Shown here: piece after piece, positions 26,566-35,241 of the stretch
How the letters are laid out: each line of letters begins with the position of its first letter
How positions within the stretch are numbered: position 1 is the stretch's first letter
DNA from: Pseudomonas solani
Lineage (GTDB): Bacteria > Pseudomonadota > Gammaproteobacteria > Pseudomonadales > Pseudomonadaceae
NCBI RefSeq assembly: GCF_026072635.1
Contig: NZ_AP023081.1
Span: forward strand, 4,150,501 to 4,214,500
Reading direction: 5' to 3'
DNA: 64,000 nt
Notes under the pieces: model-generated
What the model saw: only the letters and a program-made list of their open reading frames with translations
The model's database searches: none
What the model was told of the DNA's origin: nothing
Program-made: the position numbers and the translations under genes

Positions 26566-27315
26566 TCAGGCGATCAGCTCGACCTTGCCGCTGGCCAGCC
26601 GGTAGATGCCGCCCACCACCTTCAGGCGCCCTTCGGCAATGGCGTCGCGCAGCAGGCTGGAGCGCTCGGTGAGCTGCTTGAGGTTGTCCCGCACGTTCTG
26701 TGCGATGGCGTTTTCCAGAACGTCGCCCTTATGTTCGAGCACCGCCTGCGCCGACGGCGCGATGGCTGCTGCCAGGCCCTGGATATGGCCGGGGTAGCTG
26801 GCGCCGTCGCGAGCCATCTTGAGGCCGGCCTCCACCGCGCCGCAGCCCTCGTGGCCAAGCACCATCAGCAGCGGGATGCCGAGCACGGCCACGCCGTATT
26901 CCAGGCTGGCCAGGCCGTCGTCGGTCACCAGGTTGCCGGCCACGCGGACGGCGAAGAGGTCGCCCCGGGCGGTGTCGAAAGCGTATTCCGGGGCGATGCG
27001 CGAGTCGGCGCAGCCCAGCACGGCGGCATAGGGGTTCTGTGCGGAGACCAGGGCCTCGCGTTCGGTGAGGAAGTCGTGGCGGCGGGTCAGCCCATCCACA
27101 TAGCGTTGGTTGCCCTGCATCAGGCGTTCCAGGGCAGCGTCCGGGGCCAACTGGTTCTGTGGCTTGGGCGTGGGGGCCGCAGCCGGGGTGGCGGCCAGGG
27201 CTGTGTTGCTCAGCAGGGGCGCAGCGGCCACTGCTGCGGCGGTCATTCCGGCCAGGCGCAGGAAACGCCGGCGCTCCGGGCGGTCAGGGGTATGCGGTTC
27301 GTGGCAGGTGCACAT
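26566..27315 (-). CDS. beta-class carbonic anhydrase with Tat signal
   Basis: Protein of 249 aa starting MCTCHEPH at 27315 (CGGAG upstream); a longer in-frame start at 27363 has no support. A twin-arginine signal (PERRRFLRLAG, then MTAAAVAAAPLL, cut after ALA) predicts export in folded form to the periplasm. The beta-carbonic anhydrase zinc motifs follow: CADSR and HEGCG, with the Asp-Arg dyad inside CADSR. It interconverts CO2 and bicarbonate. It is transcribed divergently from gdhB. Confidence 0.92.
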   Translation of the reverse strand: MCTCHEPHTPDRPERRRFLRLAGMTAAAVAAAPLLSNTALAATPAAAPTPKPQNQLAPDAALERLMQGNQRYVDGLTRRHDFLTEREALVSAQNPYAAVLGCADSRIAPEYAFDTARGDLFAVRVAGNLVTDDGLASLEYGVAVLGIPLLMVLGHEGCGAVEAGLKMARDGASYPGHIQGLAAAIAPSAQAVLEHKGDVLENAIAQNVRDNLKQLTERSSLLRDAIAEGRLKVVGGIYRLASGKVELIA

Positions 27316-27600
27316 GGTGGGTGCTCCGGTGGGAAAGGGGAGTGGCGAGTCTAGGGGCCGCACCGGGTCTGCCGCTGTGGGCGCGCTGTAGGCGCTACCG
27401 AAGTGCTCGTGTCGTCTTTTTTCCGTGATCCATGTCGGCTTGCTGAAGGCGGCTGTCCGAGATTGACCGAATATGTCGCAGGGCTAAAAGCGTCGCACCG
27501 GGTGCCGCCCTTAATCTGTCCACGAGGATGACTGGTCGGTCCCAGGCGGCTCCGACTCGTCACACTGCCTTGAATCTCCTCCTGATCCATCACCGCGCGA

Positions 27601-27617
27601 TAAGCGTTCTACGCTTA
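27601..27617. promoter_or_regulatory. palindrome in the gdhB leader
   Basis: TAAGCGT (27601-27607) and ACGCTTA (27611-27617) form a perfect 7-bp inverted repeat around TCT, 34 bp before the gdhB ATG. It could be an operator for a dimeric regulator or a small leader hairpin. The rest of 27364-27600 is a divergent promoter region in which I see no other clear element. Confidence 0.4.
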
Positions 27618-27650
27618 ACCCCCAACAACAGAGCCAAGCGGAGCACAACC

Positions 27651-30600
27651 ATGGCGTTCTTCACCGCGGCCAGCAAAGCCGACTTCCAGCATCAACTGCA
27701 AGCGGCCCTGGCGCAGCACGTCAGCGAGCAGGCCTTGCCACAAGTAGCCCTGTTCGCCGAACAATTCTTCGGCATCATCGCCCTCGACGAACTCACCCAG
27801 CGCCGGCTCTCCGACCTGGTGGGCTGCACCCTGTCGTCGTGGCGCCTGCTGGAACGCTTCGACCCGGCCAAGCCGCAGGTACGCGCCTTCAACCCCGATT
27901 ACGAGAAGCACGGCTGGCAATCCACCCACACCGCGGTGGAAGTGCTGCACCCCGACATCCCCTTCCTGGTGGATTCGGTGCGCATGGAGCTGAACCGCCG
28001 CGGCTACAACATCCACACGCTGCAGAACAGCGTGCTCAGCGTGCGCCGCAACAAGAAGGGCGAGCTGGTCGAGGTGCTGCCCAAGGGTGCCCAGGGCAAG
28101 GATGTGCAGCAGGAATCGCTGATGTTCCTGGAGATCGACCGCATCGCCGCGCCGACCGCTCTCAAGGCCCTGGAAAAGGCCATCGAGGACATGCTCGGCG
28201 AAGTGCGGGTGACCGTCGCCGACTTCCAGCCGATGACCACCAAGGCCCGCGAGCTGCTGGCCTGGCTGGACAAGGCCAAGCTCAAGGTCGAGCCGGCCGA
28301 GCTGGCCGAGATCAAGGTCTTCATGAACTGGTTGCTGGACAACCACTTCACCTTCCTCGGCTACGAGGAGTTCACCGTGGTAGACGAGGGCGAGGCCGGC
28401 GGCCACCTGGTCTATGACGAGAAATCCCTGCTCGGTGTCTCGCGCCTGCGCCGCATCGGCCTCAGCGCCGCCGACCTGCACATCGAGAAGGACGCCGTCG
28501 ACTACCTGCGCGGCCCGGTGCTGCTGTCCTTCGCCAAGGCCGCCGAGCCGAGCCGCGTGCACCGCCCGGCCTACCCGGACTTCGTCTCCATCCGCGAGCT
28601 GGACGCCAAGGGCCGCGTGGTCAAGGAATGCCGCTTCATGGGTCTGTACACCTCCGCCGTATACGGCGAGAGCGTGTCGGAGATCCCCTTCATCCGTGGC
28701 AAGGTCGCCGAGATCCAGCGCCGCTCCGGCTTCGACGCCCGCGCCCACCTGGGCAAGGAACTGGCCCAGGTGCTCGAGGTGCTGCCCCGCGACGACCTGT
28801 TCCAGACCCCGGTGGATGATCTGTTCTCCACCGCCATGGCCATCGTGCAGATGCAGGAGCGCAACAAGATCCGCCTGTTCCTGCGCCGTGATCCCTATGG
28901 CCGCTTCGCCTACGCGCTGGCCTATGTGCCGCGCGACGTCTACTCCACCGAAACGCGCCTGAAGATCCAGCAGATCCTCATGGACCGCCTGCAGGCCAGC
29001 GATTGCGAGTTCTGGACCTTCTTCTCCGAGTCCGTGCTGGCGCGCGTGCAGTTCATCCTGCGCCTGGACCCGAAGAACAAGGCTGTGGTCGACCCGGTAC
29101 GCCTGGAGAAGGAAGTGATCCAGGCCTGCCGCTCCTGGAAGGACGACTACGCCAGCCTGGTCAATGAAAGCTTCGGCGAGGCCCAGGGCACCCGTGTGCT
29201 GGCCGACTTCCCGAAAGGCTTCCCCGCCGGCTACCGCGAGCGCTTCGCCCCGCACTCGGCCGTGGTCGACATGCAGCACTTGAACAGCCTCTCCGACGAG
29301 CGCCAGCTGGTGATGAGCTTCTACCAGCCGCTGACCCAGGGTGAGCAGTTGCTGCATTGCAAGCTGTACCACGCCGACACGCCGCTGCCGCTGTCCGACG
29401 TGTTGCCGATCCTGGAGAACCTGGGCCTGCGCGTGCTCGGCGAGTTCCCCTACCGCCTGCACCGCCAGGATGGCCGCGAGTTCTGGATCCACGACTTCGC
29501 CTTCACCAGCGCCTCGGGCCAGGAAGTCGACATCCAGCAGCTCAACGACACCCTGCAGGACGCCTTCATCCACATCGTCAACGGCGACGCCGAGAACGAC
29601 GCCTTCAACCGCCTGGTACTGACCGCCTCCATGCCCTGGCGCGACGTGGCGCTGCTGCGTGCCTATGCCCGCTACCTGAAGCAGATCCGCCTGGGCTTCG
29701 ACCTGTCCTACATCGCCAGCACGCTGCTGAACCATGTGGACATCGCCAAGGAGCTGGTGCGCCTGTTCAAGACCCGCTTCTACCTGGCCCGCAAGCTCAC
29801 CGCCGAGGACCTGGAAGACAAGCAGCAGAAGCTCGAGCAGGCCATCCTCGGCGAGCTGGACAACGTCGCCGTACTCAACGAGGACCGCATCCTGCGGCGC
29901 TACCTCGACCTGATCAAGGCGACCCTGCGCACCAACTTCTACCAGCCCGATGCCAACGGCCAGAACAAGGGCTACTTCAGCTTCAAGCTCAGCCCGCGGC
30001 TGATCCCCGACATCCCGCGTCCGGTGCCCAAGTTCGAGATCTTCGTCTACTGCCCGCGCGTGGAAGGCGTGCACCTGCGCTTCGGCGACGTGGCCCGGGG
30101 CGGCCTGCGCTGGTCCGACCGCGAGGAAGACTTCCGTACCGAAGTGCTGGGCCTGGTCAAGGCGCAGCAGGTGAAGAACGCGGTGATCGTGCCCATGGGC
30201 GCCAAGGGTGGCTTCATCCCCCGTCGCCTGCCCGTTGGCGGCAGCCGTGACGACATCCAGGCCGAGGCCATCGCCTGCTACCGCATCTTCATCAGCGGCC
30301 TGCTGGACATCACCGACAACCTCAAGGAAGGCCAGGTGGTGCCGCCGGCCAACGTGGTGCGCCACGACGCCGACGACCCCTACCTGGTGGTGGCGGCCGA
30401 CAAGGGCACCGCGACCTTCTCCGACATCGCCAACGGCATCGCCCTGGAGTACGGCTTCTGGCTGGGCGACGCCTTCGCTTCCGGCGGCTCCGCCGGCTAC
30501 GACCACAAGGGCATGGGCATCACCGCCAAGGGCGGCTGGGTCTCGGTGCAGCGTCACTTCCGCGAACGCGGCATCGACGTGCAGAAGGACAATGTCACCG

Positions 30601-32516
30601 TGATCGGCATCGGCGACATGGCCGGCGACGTGTTCGGCAACGGCCTGCTGTTGTCGGACACGCTGCAACTGGTGGCCGCGTTCAACCACATGCACATCTT
30701 CATCGACCCGAATCCGGATGCGGCCAGCAGCTTCGTCGAGCGCAAGCGCCTGTTCGACCTGCCGCGCTCGTCCTGGGCCGACTACGACGCCAAGCTGATC
30801 TCCGCCGGCGGCGGCATCTTCCTGCGGGCAGCGAAGAGCATCGCCATCAGCCCGGAGATGAAGGAGCGCTTCGACATCCGCGCCGACAAGCTGACCCCCA
30901 CCGAGCTGCTCAACGCGCTGCTCAAGGCGCCGGTCGACCTGCTGTGGAACGGCGGCATCGGCACCTACGTGAAGTCCAGCAAGGAGTCCCATGCCGACGT
31001 CGGCGACAAGGCCAACGACGCCCTGCGCGTCGACGGTCGCGAACTGCGTGCCAAGGTGGTGGGCGAGGGCGGCAACCTGGGCATGACCCAGCTCGGTCGC
31101 GTCGAGTACGGCCTCAACGGCGGCGCCAGCAACACCGACTTCATCGACAACGCTGGTGGCGTGGACTGCTCCGACCACGAGGTGAACATCAAGATCCTCC
31201 TGGGCGAAATCGTCGCGGCCGGCGACATGACCGGCAAGCAGCGCAACAAGCTGCTGGCCGAGATGACCGACGCGGTGGGCAGCCTGGTGCTGGGCAACAA
31301 CTACAAGCAGACCCAGGCGCTGTCCCTGGCGCAACGCCGTGCCCGCGAGCGCATCGGCGAGTACAAGCGCCTGATCGCCGCCCTGGAGGCCGCCGGCAAG
31401 CTCGACCGCGCGCTGGAGTTCCTGCCCAGTGACGAGGAGCTCAACGAGCGAACCGCCAACGGCCAGGGCCTGACCCGCCCGGAGCTGTCGGTGCTGATTT
31501 CCTACAGCAAGATCGACCTCAAGGAGTCGCTGCTCAAATCCCTGGTGCCGGACGACGACTACCTGGCTCGCGAGATGGAAACCGCCTTCCCGCCGCTGCT
31601 GGCGAAGAAGTTCGGCGACTCCATGGGCCGCCATCGCCTGAAGCGCGAAATCATCAGCACCCAGATCGCCAACGACCTGGTCAACCACATGGGCATCACC
31701 TTCGTGCAGCGCCTGAAGGAGTCCACCGGCATGAGCGCGGCCAACGTCGCCGGTGCCTACGTGGTGGTGCGCGATGTGTTCCGCCTGGCCCACTGGTGGA
31801 AGCAGATCGAAGCGCTGGACTACAAGGTCCCCGCCGAACTGCAGCTGACCCTGATGGACGAGCTGATGCGCCTCGGTCGCCGTGCCACGCGCTGGTTCCT
31901 GCGCAGCCGTCGCGAAGACCAGAACGCCGCCCGTGACGTCGGCCACTTCGGCCCGCGCGTGGCCGAGCTGGCCGGTCGCCTGGACGAACTGCTGGAAGGC
32001 CCGGCCCGCGAGCAGTGGCTGGCCCGCTACCAGGCCTATGTCGAAGCCGGCGCACCGGAAGAGCTGGCCCGTGTGGTCGCTGGCACCAGCCACCTGTACA
32101 CGCTGCTGCCGATCATCGAAGCCTCGGACGTCACCGGCAAGGACACCGCCGAAGTGGCCGCCGCCTACTTCGCCGTCGGTGGCGCGCTGGACCTGTCCTG
32201 GTACCTGCAGCAGATCACCAGCCTGCCGGTGGAGAACAACTGGCAGGCCCTGGCCCGCGAAGCCTTCCGCGACGACCTCGACGGCCAGCAGCGGGCGATC
32301 ACCGTCTCGGTGCTGCAGATGAACGACGCCCCGACGGACATGGACGAACGCGTGGCCCTGTGGCTGGAACAGCACCGCCCGCTGGTGGAACGCTGGAAGG
32401 TGATGCTCACCGAGCTGCGCGCCGCCACCGGCACCGACTACGCCATGTACGCCGTGGCCAACCGCGAGCTGATGGACCTGGCCCAGAGCGGCCAGCATGG
32501 GGTCAAGACCTCCTGA
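27651..32516 (+). CDS. gdhB: NAD-specific glutamate dehydrogenase, large (about 180 kDa) type
   Basis: Protein of 1621 aa, the length expected for the Pseudomonas/Streptomyces large NAD-GDH, which oxidises L-glutamate to 2-oxoglutarate and ammonium. The start at 27651 has GCGGAGCACAACC upstream; the reading frame is open further 5' without support. Residues about 1-700 are the regulatory N-terminal part. The catalytic core includes DVARGGLRWSDR and VIVPMGAKGGFIPRR (substrate lysines) and a dinucleotide-binding part with GIGDMAGDVFGNGLLLS. The C-terminal third is helical. It allows growth on glutamate or arginine-derived glutamate. Confidence 0.97.
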   Translation: MAFFTAASKADFQHQLQAALAQHVSEQALPQVALFAEQFFGIIALDELTQRRLSDLVGCTLSSWRLLERFDPAKPQVRAFNPDYEKHGWQSTHTAVEVLHPDIPFLVDSVRMELNRRGYNIHTLQNSVLSVRRNKKGELVEVLPKGAQGKDVQQESLMFLEIDRIAAPTALKALEKAIEDMLGEVRVTVADFQPMTTKARELLAWLDKAKLKVEPAELAEIKVFMNWLLDNHFTFLGYEEFTVVDEGEAGGHLVYDEKSLLGVSRLRRIGLSAADLHIEKDAVDYLRGPVLLSFAKAAEPSRVHRPAYPDFVSIRELDAKGRVVKECRFMGLYTSAVYGESVSEIPFIRGKVAEIQRRSGFDARAHLGKELAQVLEVLPRDDLFQTPVDDLFSTAMAIVQMQERNKIRLFLRRDPYGRFAYALAYVPRDVYSTETRLKIQQILMDRLQASDCEFWTFFSESVLARVQFILRLDPKNKAVVDPVRLEKEVIQACRSWKDDYASLVNESFGEAQGTRVLADFPKGFPAGYRERFAPHSAVVDMQHLNSLSDERQLVMSFYQPLTQGEQLLHCKLYHADTPLPLSDVLPILENLGLRVLGEFPYRLHRQDGREFWIHDFAFTSASGQEVDIQQLNDTLQDAFIHIVNGDAENDAFNRLVLTASMPWRDVALLRAYARYLKQIRLGFDLSYIASTLLNHVDIAKELVRLFKTRFYLARKLTAEDLEDKQQKLEQAILGELDNVAVLNEDRILRRYLDLIKATLRTNFYQPDANGQNKGYFSFKLSPRLIPDIPRPVPKFEIFVYCPRVEGVHLRFGDVARGGLRWSDREEDFRTEVLGLVKAQQVKNAVIVPMGAKGGFIPRRLPVGGSRDDIQAEAIACYRIFISGLLDITDNLKEGQVVPPANVVRHDADDPYLVVAADKGTATFSDIANGIALEYGFWLGDAFASGGSAGYDHKGMGITAKGGWVSVQRHFRERGIDVQKDNVTVIGIGDMAGDVFGNGLLLSDTLQLVAAFNHMHIFIDPNPDAASSFVERKRLFDLPRSSWADYDAKLISAGGGIFLRAAKSIAISPEMKERFDIRADKLTPTELLNALLKAPVDLLWNGGIGTYVKSSKESHADVGDKANDALRVDGRELRAKVVGEGGNLGMTQLGRVEYGLNGGASNTDFIDNAGGVDCSDHEVNIKILLGEIVAAGDMTGKQRNKLLAEMTDAVGSLVLGNNYKQTQALSLAQRRARERIGEYKRLIAALEAAGKLDRALEFLPSDEELNERTANGQGLTRPELSVLISYSKIDLKESLLKSLVPDDDYLAREMETAFPPLLAKKFGDSMGRHRLKREIISTQIANDLVNHMGITFVQRLKESTGMSAANVAGAYVVVRDVFRLAHWWKQIEALDYKVPAELQLTLMDELMRLGRRATRWFLRSRREDQNAARDVGHFGPRVAELAGRLDELLEGPAREQWLARYQAYVEAGAPEELARVVAGTSHLYTLLPIIEASDVTGKDTAEVAAAYFAVGGALDLSWYLQQITSLPVENNWQALAREAFRDDLDGQQRAITVSVLQMNDAPTDMDERVALWLEQHRPLVERWKVMLTELRAATGTDYAMYAVANRELMDLAQSGQHGVKTS

Positions 32517-32548
32517 GCCATCGTTCGCTGAAAGGTTGAATGTGCTCT

Positions 32549-32574
32549 AGCCCCGCTTCGGCGGGGCTTTTTTT
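32549..32574 (+). terminator. rho-independent terminator after gdhB
   Basis: AGCCCCGC and GCGGGGCT form a perfect 8-bp stem with a TTCG tetraloop, followed by T7. It marks the end of the core segment and the left limit of the T6SS island; 32577-32829 beyond it holds no gene and no element I can name. Confidence 0.93.
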
Positions 32575-32829
32575 GCCTGGTGCTTCCGTGGTCGGACCGG
32601 ATGACGCTGGCGTCCCCTCAGGACTCCGGGCATTGAAGTGATTGGGTTCCTACAGCAGCTCCCCTCATTTCTTCGGACGCTTCCCGAGCCCTTTGGGGCT
32701 TTTCCCTATTCCCAGCCCATCGGGGTTTTCAGCCTACTGTCTCGCCCCGGATGCAGGACTTGGCGGTCTCATCGAGATACGTCACGAAGCGGCGATGCAT
32801 ACGGGCCATCCCATCGATGAGGCCTCGAC

Positions 32830-35208
32830 ATGCTTGCCGAACTCCGCCATTTCTTCGATCACAGCCGTCACCGCCTGCAGGTGGGCGAACTCGACGTCGG
32901 GCTCGACGTCCTCGCCTTCGTCGGGGACGAGACGCTCAGCCAGCCCTTCACCTACCAGGTCGAGTTCACCTCGTCCCAGCGCGACCTCCCCTCCAGGCGC
33001 ATCGTCGGGCAGCCCGCCAGCTTCAGCCTCTTCGCGCCCCCCGCACCGGTGCCCTTCGCCGGCCTGGGCGTGCCGCCGGCCCAGCCGCTGCGCACCCTGC
33101 ACGGCGTGATCACGGGCTTCCGGCGGATCTCCGGCTCCAACGACGAGGCCCGCTACGAAATCACCCTGCAGCCGCGCCTGACCCTGCTCGGGCGGGGCCG
33201 GCAGTACCGCATCTACCAGCACCTCTCGGTGCCCGAGATCGTCGAGCAGATCCTGCGCAGCGACCGCCACCGCTGGGCCGGGCAGGACTTCTTCTTCGAC
33301 CTCAGGCGCGACTACCCCAAGCGCGAGCAGGTCATGCAATACGACGAGAGCGACCTGGCCTTCATCCAGCGCCTGCTGGCCGAGGTGGGCATCTGGTACC
33401 GCTTCACCGCCGACGAGCGCCTGGGCATCGATGTCGTCGAGTTCCACGATGACCAGCGCAACTACCGGTTCGGCGTCCAGCTGCCCTACCGCCCGCCGTC
33501 CGGCACCGTCAGCAGCGGCCAGGACGCCGTCTGGGACCTGCAGACGAGCCACGGTGTGGTGGAAAGGAACCTGCGCATCCGCGCCTACACCCCGCGTGAC
33601 GCAACGGCCTACCTCGACGGCGACCTCGACCAGACCCGGGGCGACCCGACCACCTACGGCGAGGCCTATCACTACGGCGATCCCTACATTGAGCTGGACG
33701 ACCCCGGCTCCCGCGACGAAGACCTGAAAAGCGAAAGCGGCTACTTCTATGCCCGCCTCGCCCACGAGCGCTACCTCAACGACCAGACCCGCCTCGACGG
33801 CCGCACCAGCAGCGCCACCCTGGCACCTGGGCAGGTGCTGAAGATCGAGGGCGGCGCGCCCGAGGCCTTCACCCCTGGCGCCGTCATCACCCGCCTGGTC
33901 ACCGTCGCCGCCCGCGATCGCAGCTTCGAAGCCCGCTTCGAGGCCATCCCCTACAGCGAAAGCGTGTGCTTTCGCCCGCCGCTGCTGCCGCGCCCCGTGA
34001 TCGCCGGCACCATCCCGGCCCGTGTCACCAGCGCGCAGGCCGACGACCTCTACAGCCACATCGACCTGGAGGGCCGCTACAAGGTCAACTTCCTCTTCGA
34101 CCAGGACACCTGGCCCGCCGGCCAGGAAAGCATGTGGCTGCGCCTGGCACGCGCCTATGCCGGGGATACCCACGGCCTGCACCTGCCGCTGATCCAGGGC
34201 ACCGAGGTGGGCATCGCCTTCGAGCGCGGCGACCCGGACCGGGGCTTCATCGCCTTCGCCCTGCACGACAGCCGGCACCCCGACCTCGTCACCCTGAAGA
34301 ACTACAAGCGCAACGTCCTGCGCACCCCGTCCAACAACAAGCTGCGCCTGGACGACACCCGTGGCCAGGAACACATCAAGCTCAGCACCGAGCACAGCGG
34401 CAAGAGCCAGCTCAACCTCGGCCACCTGGTGGATGGGCAGCGGCAGAAACGCGGCGAAGGCTTCGAGCTGCGCACCGACGGCTGGGGCGCGCTGCGTTCC
34501 GGCAAGGGCATGTTCATCAGTGCCGATGAACAGCCGCGTGCCCAGGGGCAGGTGCTGGCCATGCAGGACACGCTCGCCCGCCTGCAACGCGCCGCTGAGG
34601 AGATGCAGACGCTTTCCGAGGATGCCCAGGTCGCCAACGCCGAGCCGGCCGATGTGCAGGCGCAGCTCGACCTGCTCAGGCAGGACCTGGAGCAGATCAA
34701 GTCCGCCGTCCTGCTGCTCAGTGCACCCAAGGGCATCGCGCTCAGCAGTGGCCACCACCTGCAACTGGCCGCAGAACGGAACCTCATCGCCAACGCGGGC
34801 AAGGACGCCGCCTTGAGCGTGGTGCGGCGGCTGTTCATCGGCGTGGGGGAGGGCGTCAGCCTGTTCGTGCGCAAGCTCGGCCTGAAGCTCATCGCCAACC
34901 AGGGCGCGGTGCAGATCCAGGCGCAGAACGACCGCCTGGAACTGCTGGCCCGCCAGGGGCTGGAGATCACCAGCACCGAGGATGAAATCCACATCACCGC
35001 CAAGAAGAGGATCGTCCTCAACGCTGGCGGCAGCTACATCAGCGTCGATGCCTGTTCCATCGAATCGGGCACCCAGGGGGACCACCTGATCAAGGCAGCG
35101 CATTTCGATTACCAGGGGGCGGCCAGCAACTCTCCACCGTTACCGGAACTGCCCCAACTCACCGAGTACCAGCGTCGCCATCAGCGCCTAACAGGCTTTT
35201 CGGGCTAG
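32830..35208 (+). CDS. vgrG: type VI secretion tip protein VgrG
   Basis: Protein of 792 aa from ATG 32830 (GAGG at 32819-32822). Order: the gp27-like base (residues about 1-380, with the phage-late-control motif YDESDLAFIQRLLAEVGIWYRF), the gp5-like OB-fold (PVIAGTIPARVTS to about 480), then a DUF2345-type needle extension with repetitive beta structure (KLRLDDTRGQEHIKLSTEHSG and IVLNAGGSYISV). A short proline-rich linker and TEYQRRHQRLTGFSG tail end it and may bind cargo. No hcp or sheath genes are nearby, so this is an orphan vgrG relying on a T6SS encoded elsewhere. The effector gene begins 33 bp later. Confidence 0.95.
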   Translation: MLAELRHFFDHSRHRLQVGELDVGLDVLAFVGDETLSQPFTYQVEFTSSQRDLPSRRIVGQPASFSLFAPPAPVPFAGLGVPPAQPLRTLHGVITGFRRISGSNDEARYEITLQPRLTLLGRGRQYRIYQHLSVPEIVEQILRSDRHRWAGQDFFFDLRRDYPKREQVMQYDESDLAFIQRLLAEVGIWYRFTADERLGIDVVEFHDDQRNYRFGVQLPYRPPSGTVSSGQDAVWDLQTSHGVVERNLRIRAYTPRDATAYLDGDLDQTRGDPTTYGEAYHYGDPYIELDDPGSRDEDLKSESGYFYARLAHERYLNDQTRLDGRTSSATLAPGQVLKIEGGAPEAFTPGAVITRLVTVAARDRSFEARFEAIPYSESVCFRPPLLPRPVIAGTIPARVTSAQADDLYSHIDLEGRYKVNFLFDQDTWPAGQESMWLRLARAYAGDTHGLHLPLIQGTEVGIAFERGDPDRGFIAFALHDSRHPDLVTLKNYKRNVLRTPSNNKLRLDDTRGQEHIKLSTEHSGKSQLNLGHLVDGQRQKRGEGFELRTDGWGALRSGKGMFISADEQPRAQGQVLAMQDTLARLQRAAEEMQTLSEDAQVANAEPADVQAQLDLLRQDLEQIKSAVLLLSAPKGIALSSGHHLQLAAERNLIANAGKDAALSVVRRLFIGVGEGVSLFVRKLGLKLIANQGAVQIQAQNDRLELLARQGLEITSTEDEIHITAKKRIVLNAGGSYISVDACSIESGTQGDHLIKAAHFDYQGAASNSPPLPELPQLTEYQRRHQRLTGFSG

Positions 35209-35241
35209 TGCTTCCCTAGAACACGAACAGGAGAACGAGCA

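Noticed and set aside
27615..32498. 1627-codon open frame on the minus strand opposite gdhB
   Set aside because: Same shadow pattern; the product is repetitive in H, Q, G, V and L, while gdhB carries all catalytic motifs.
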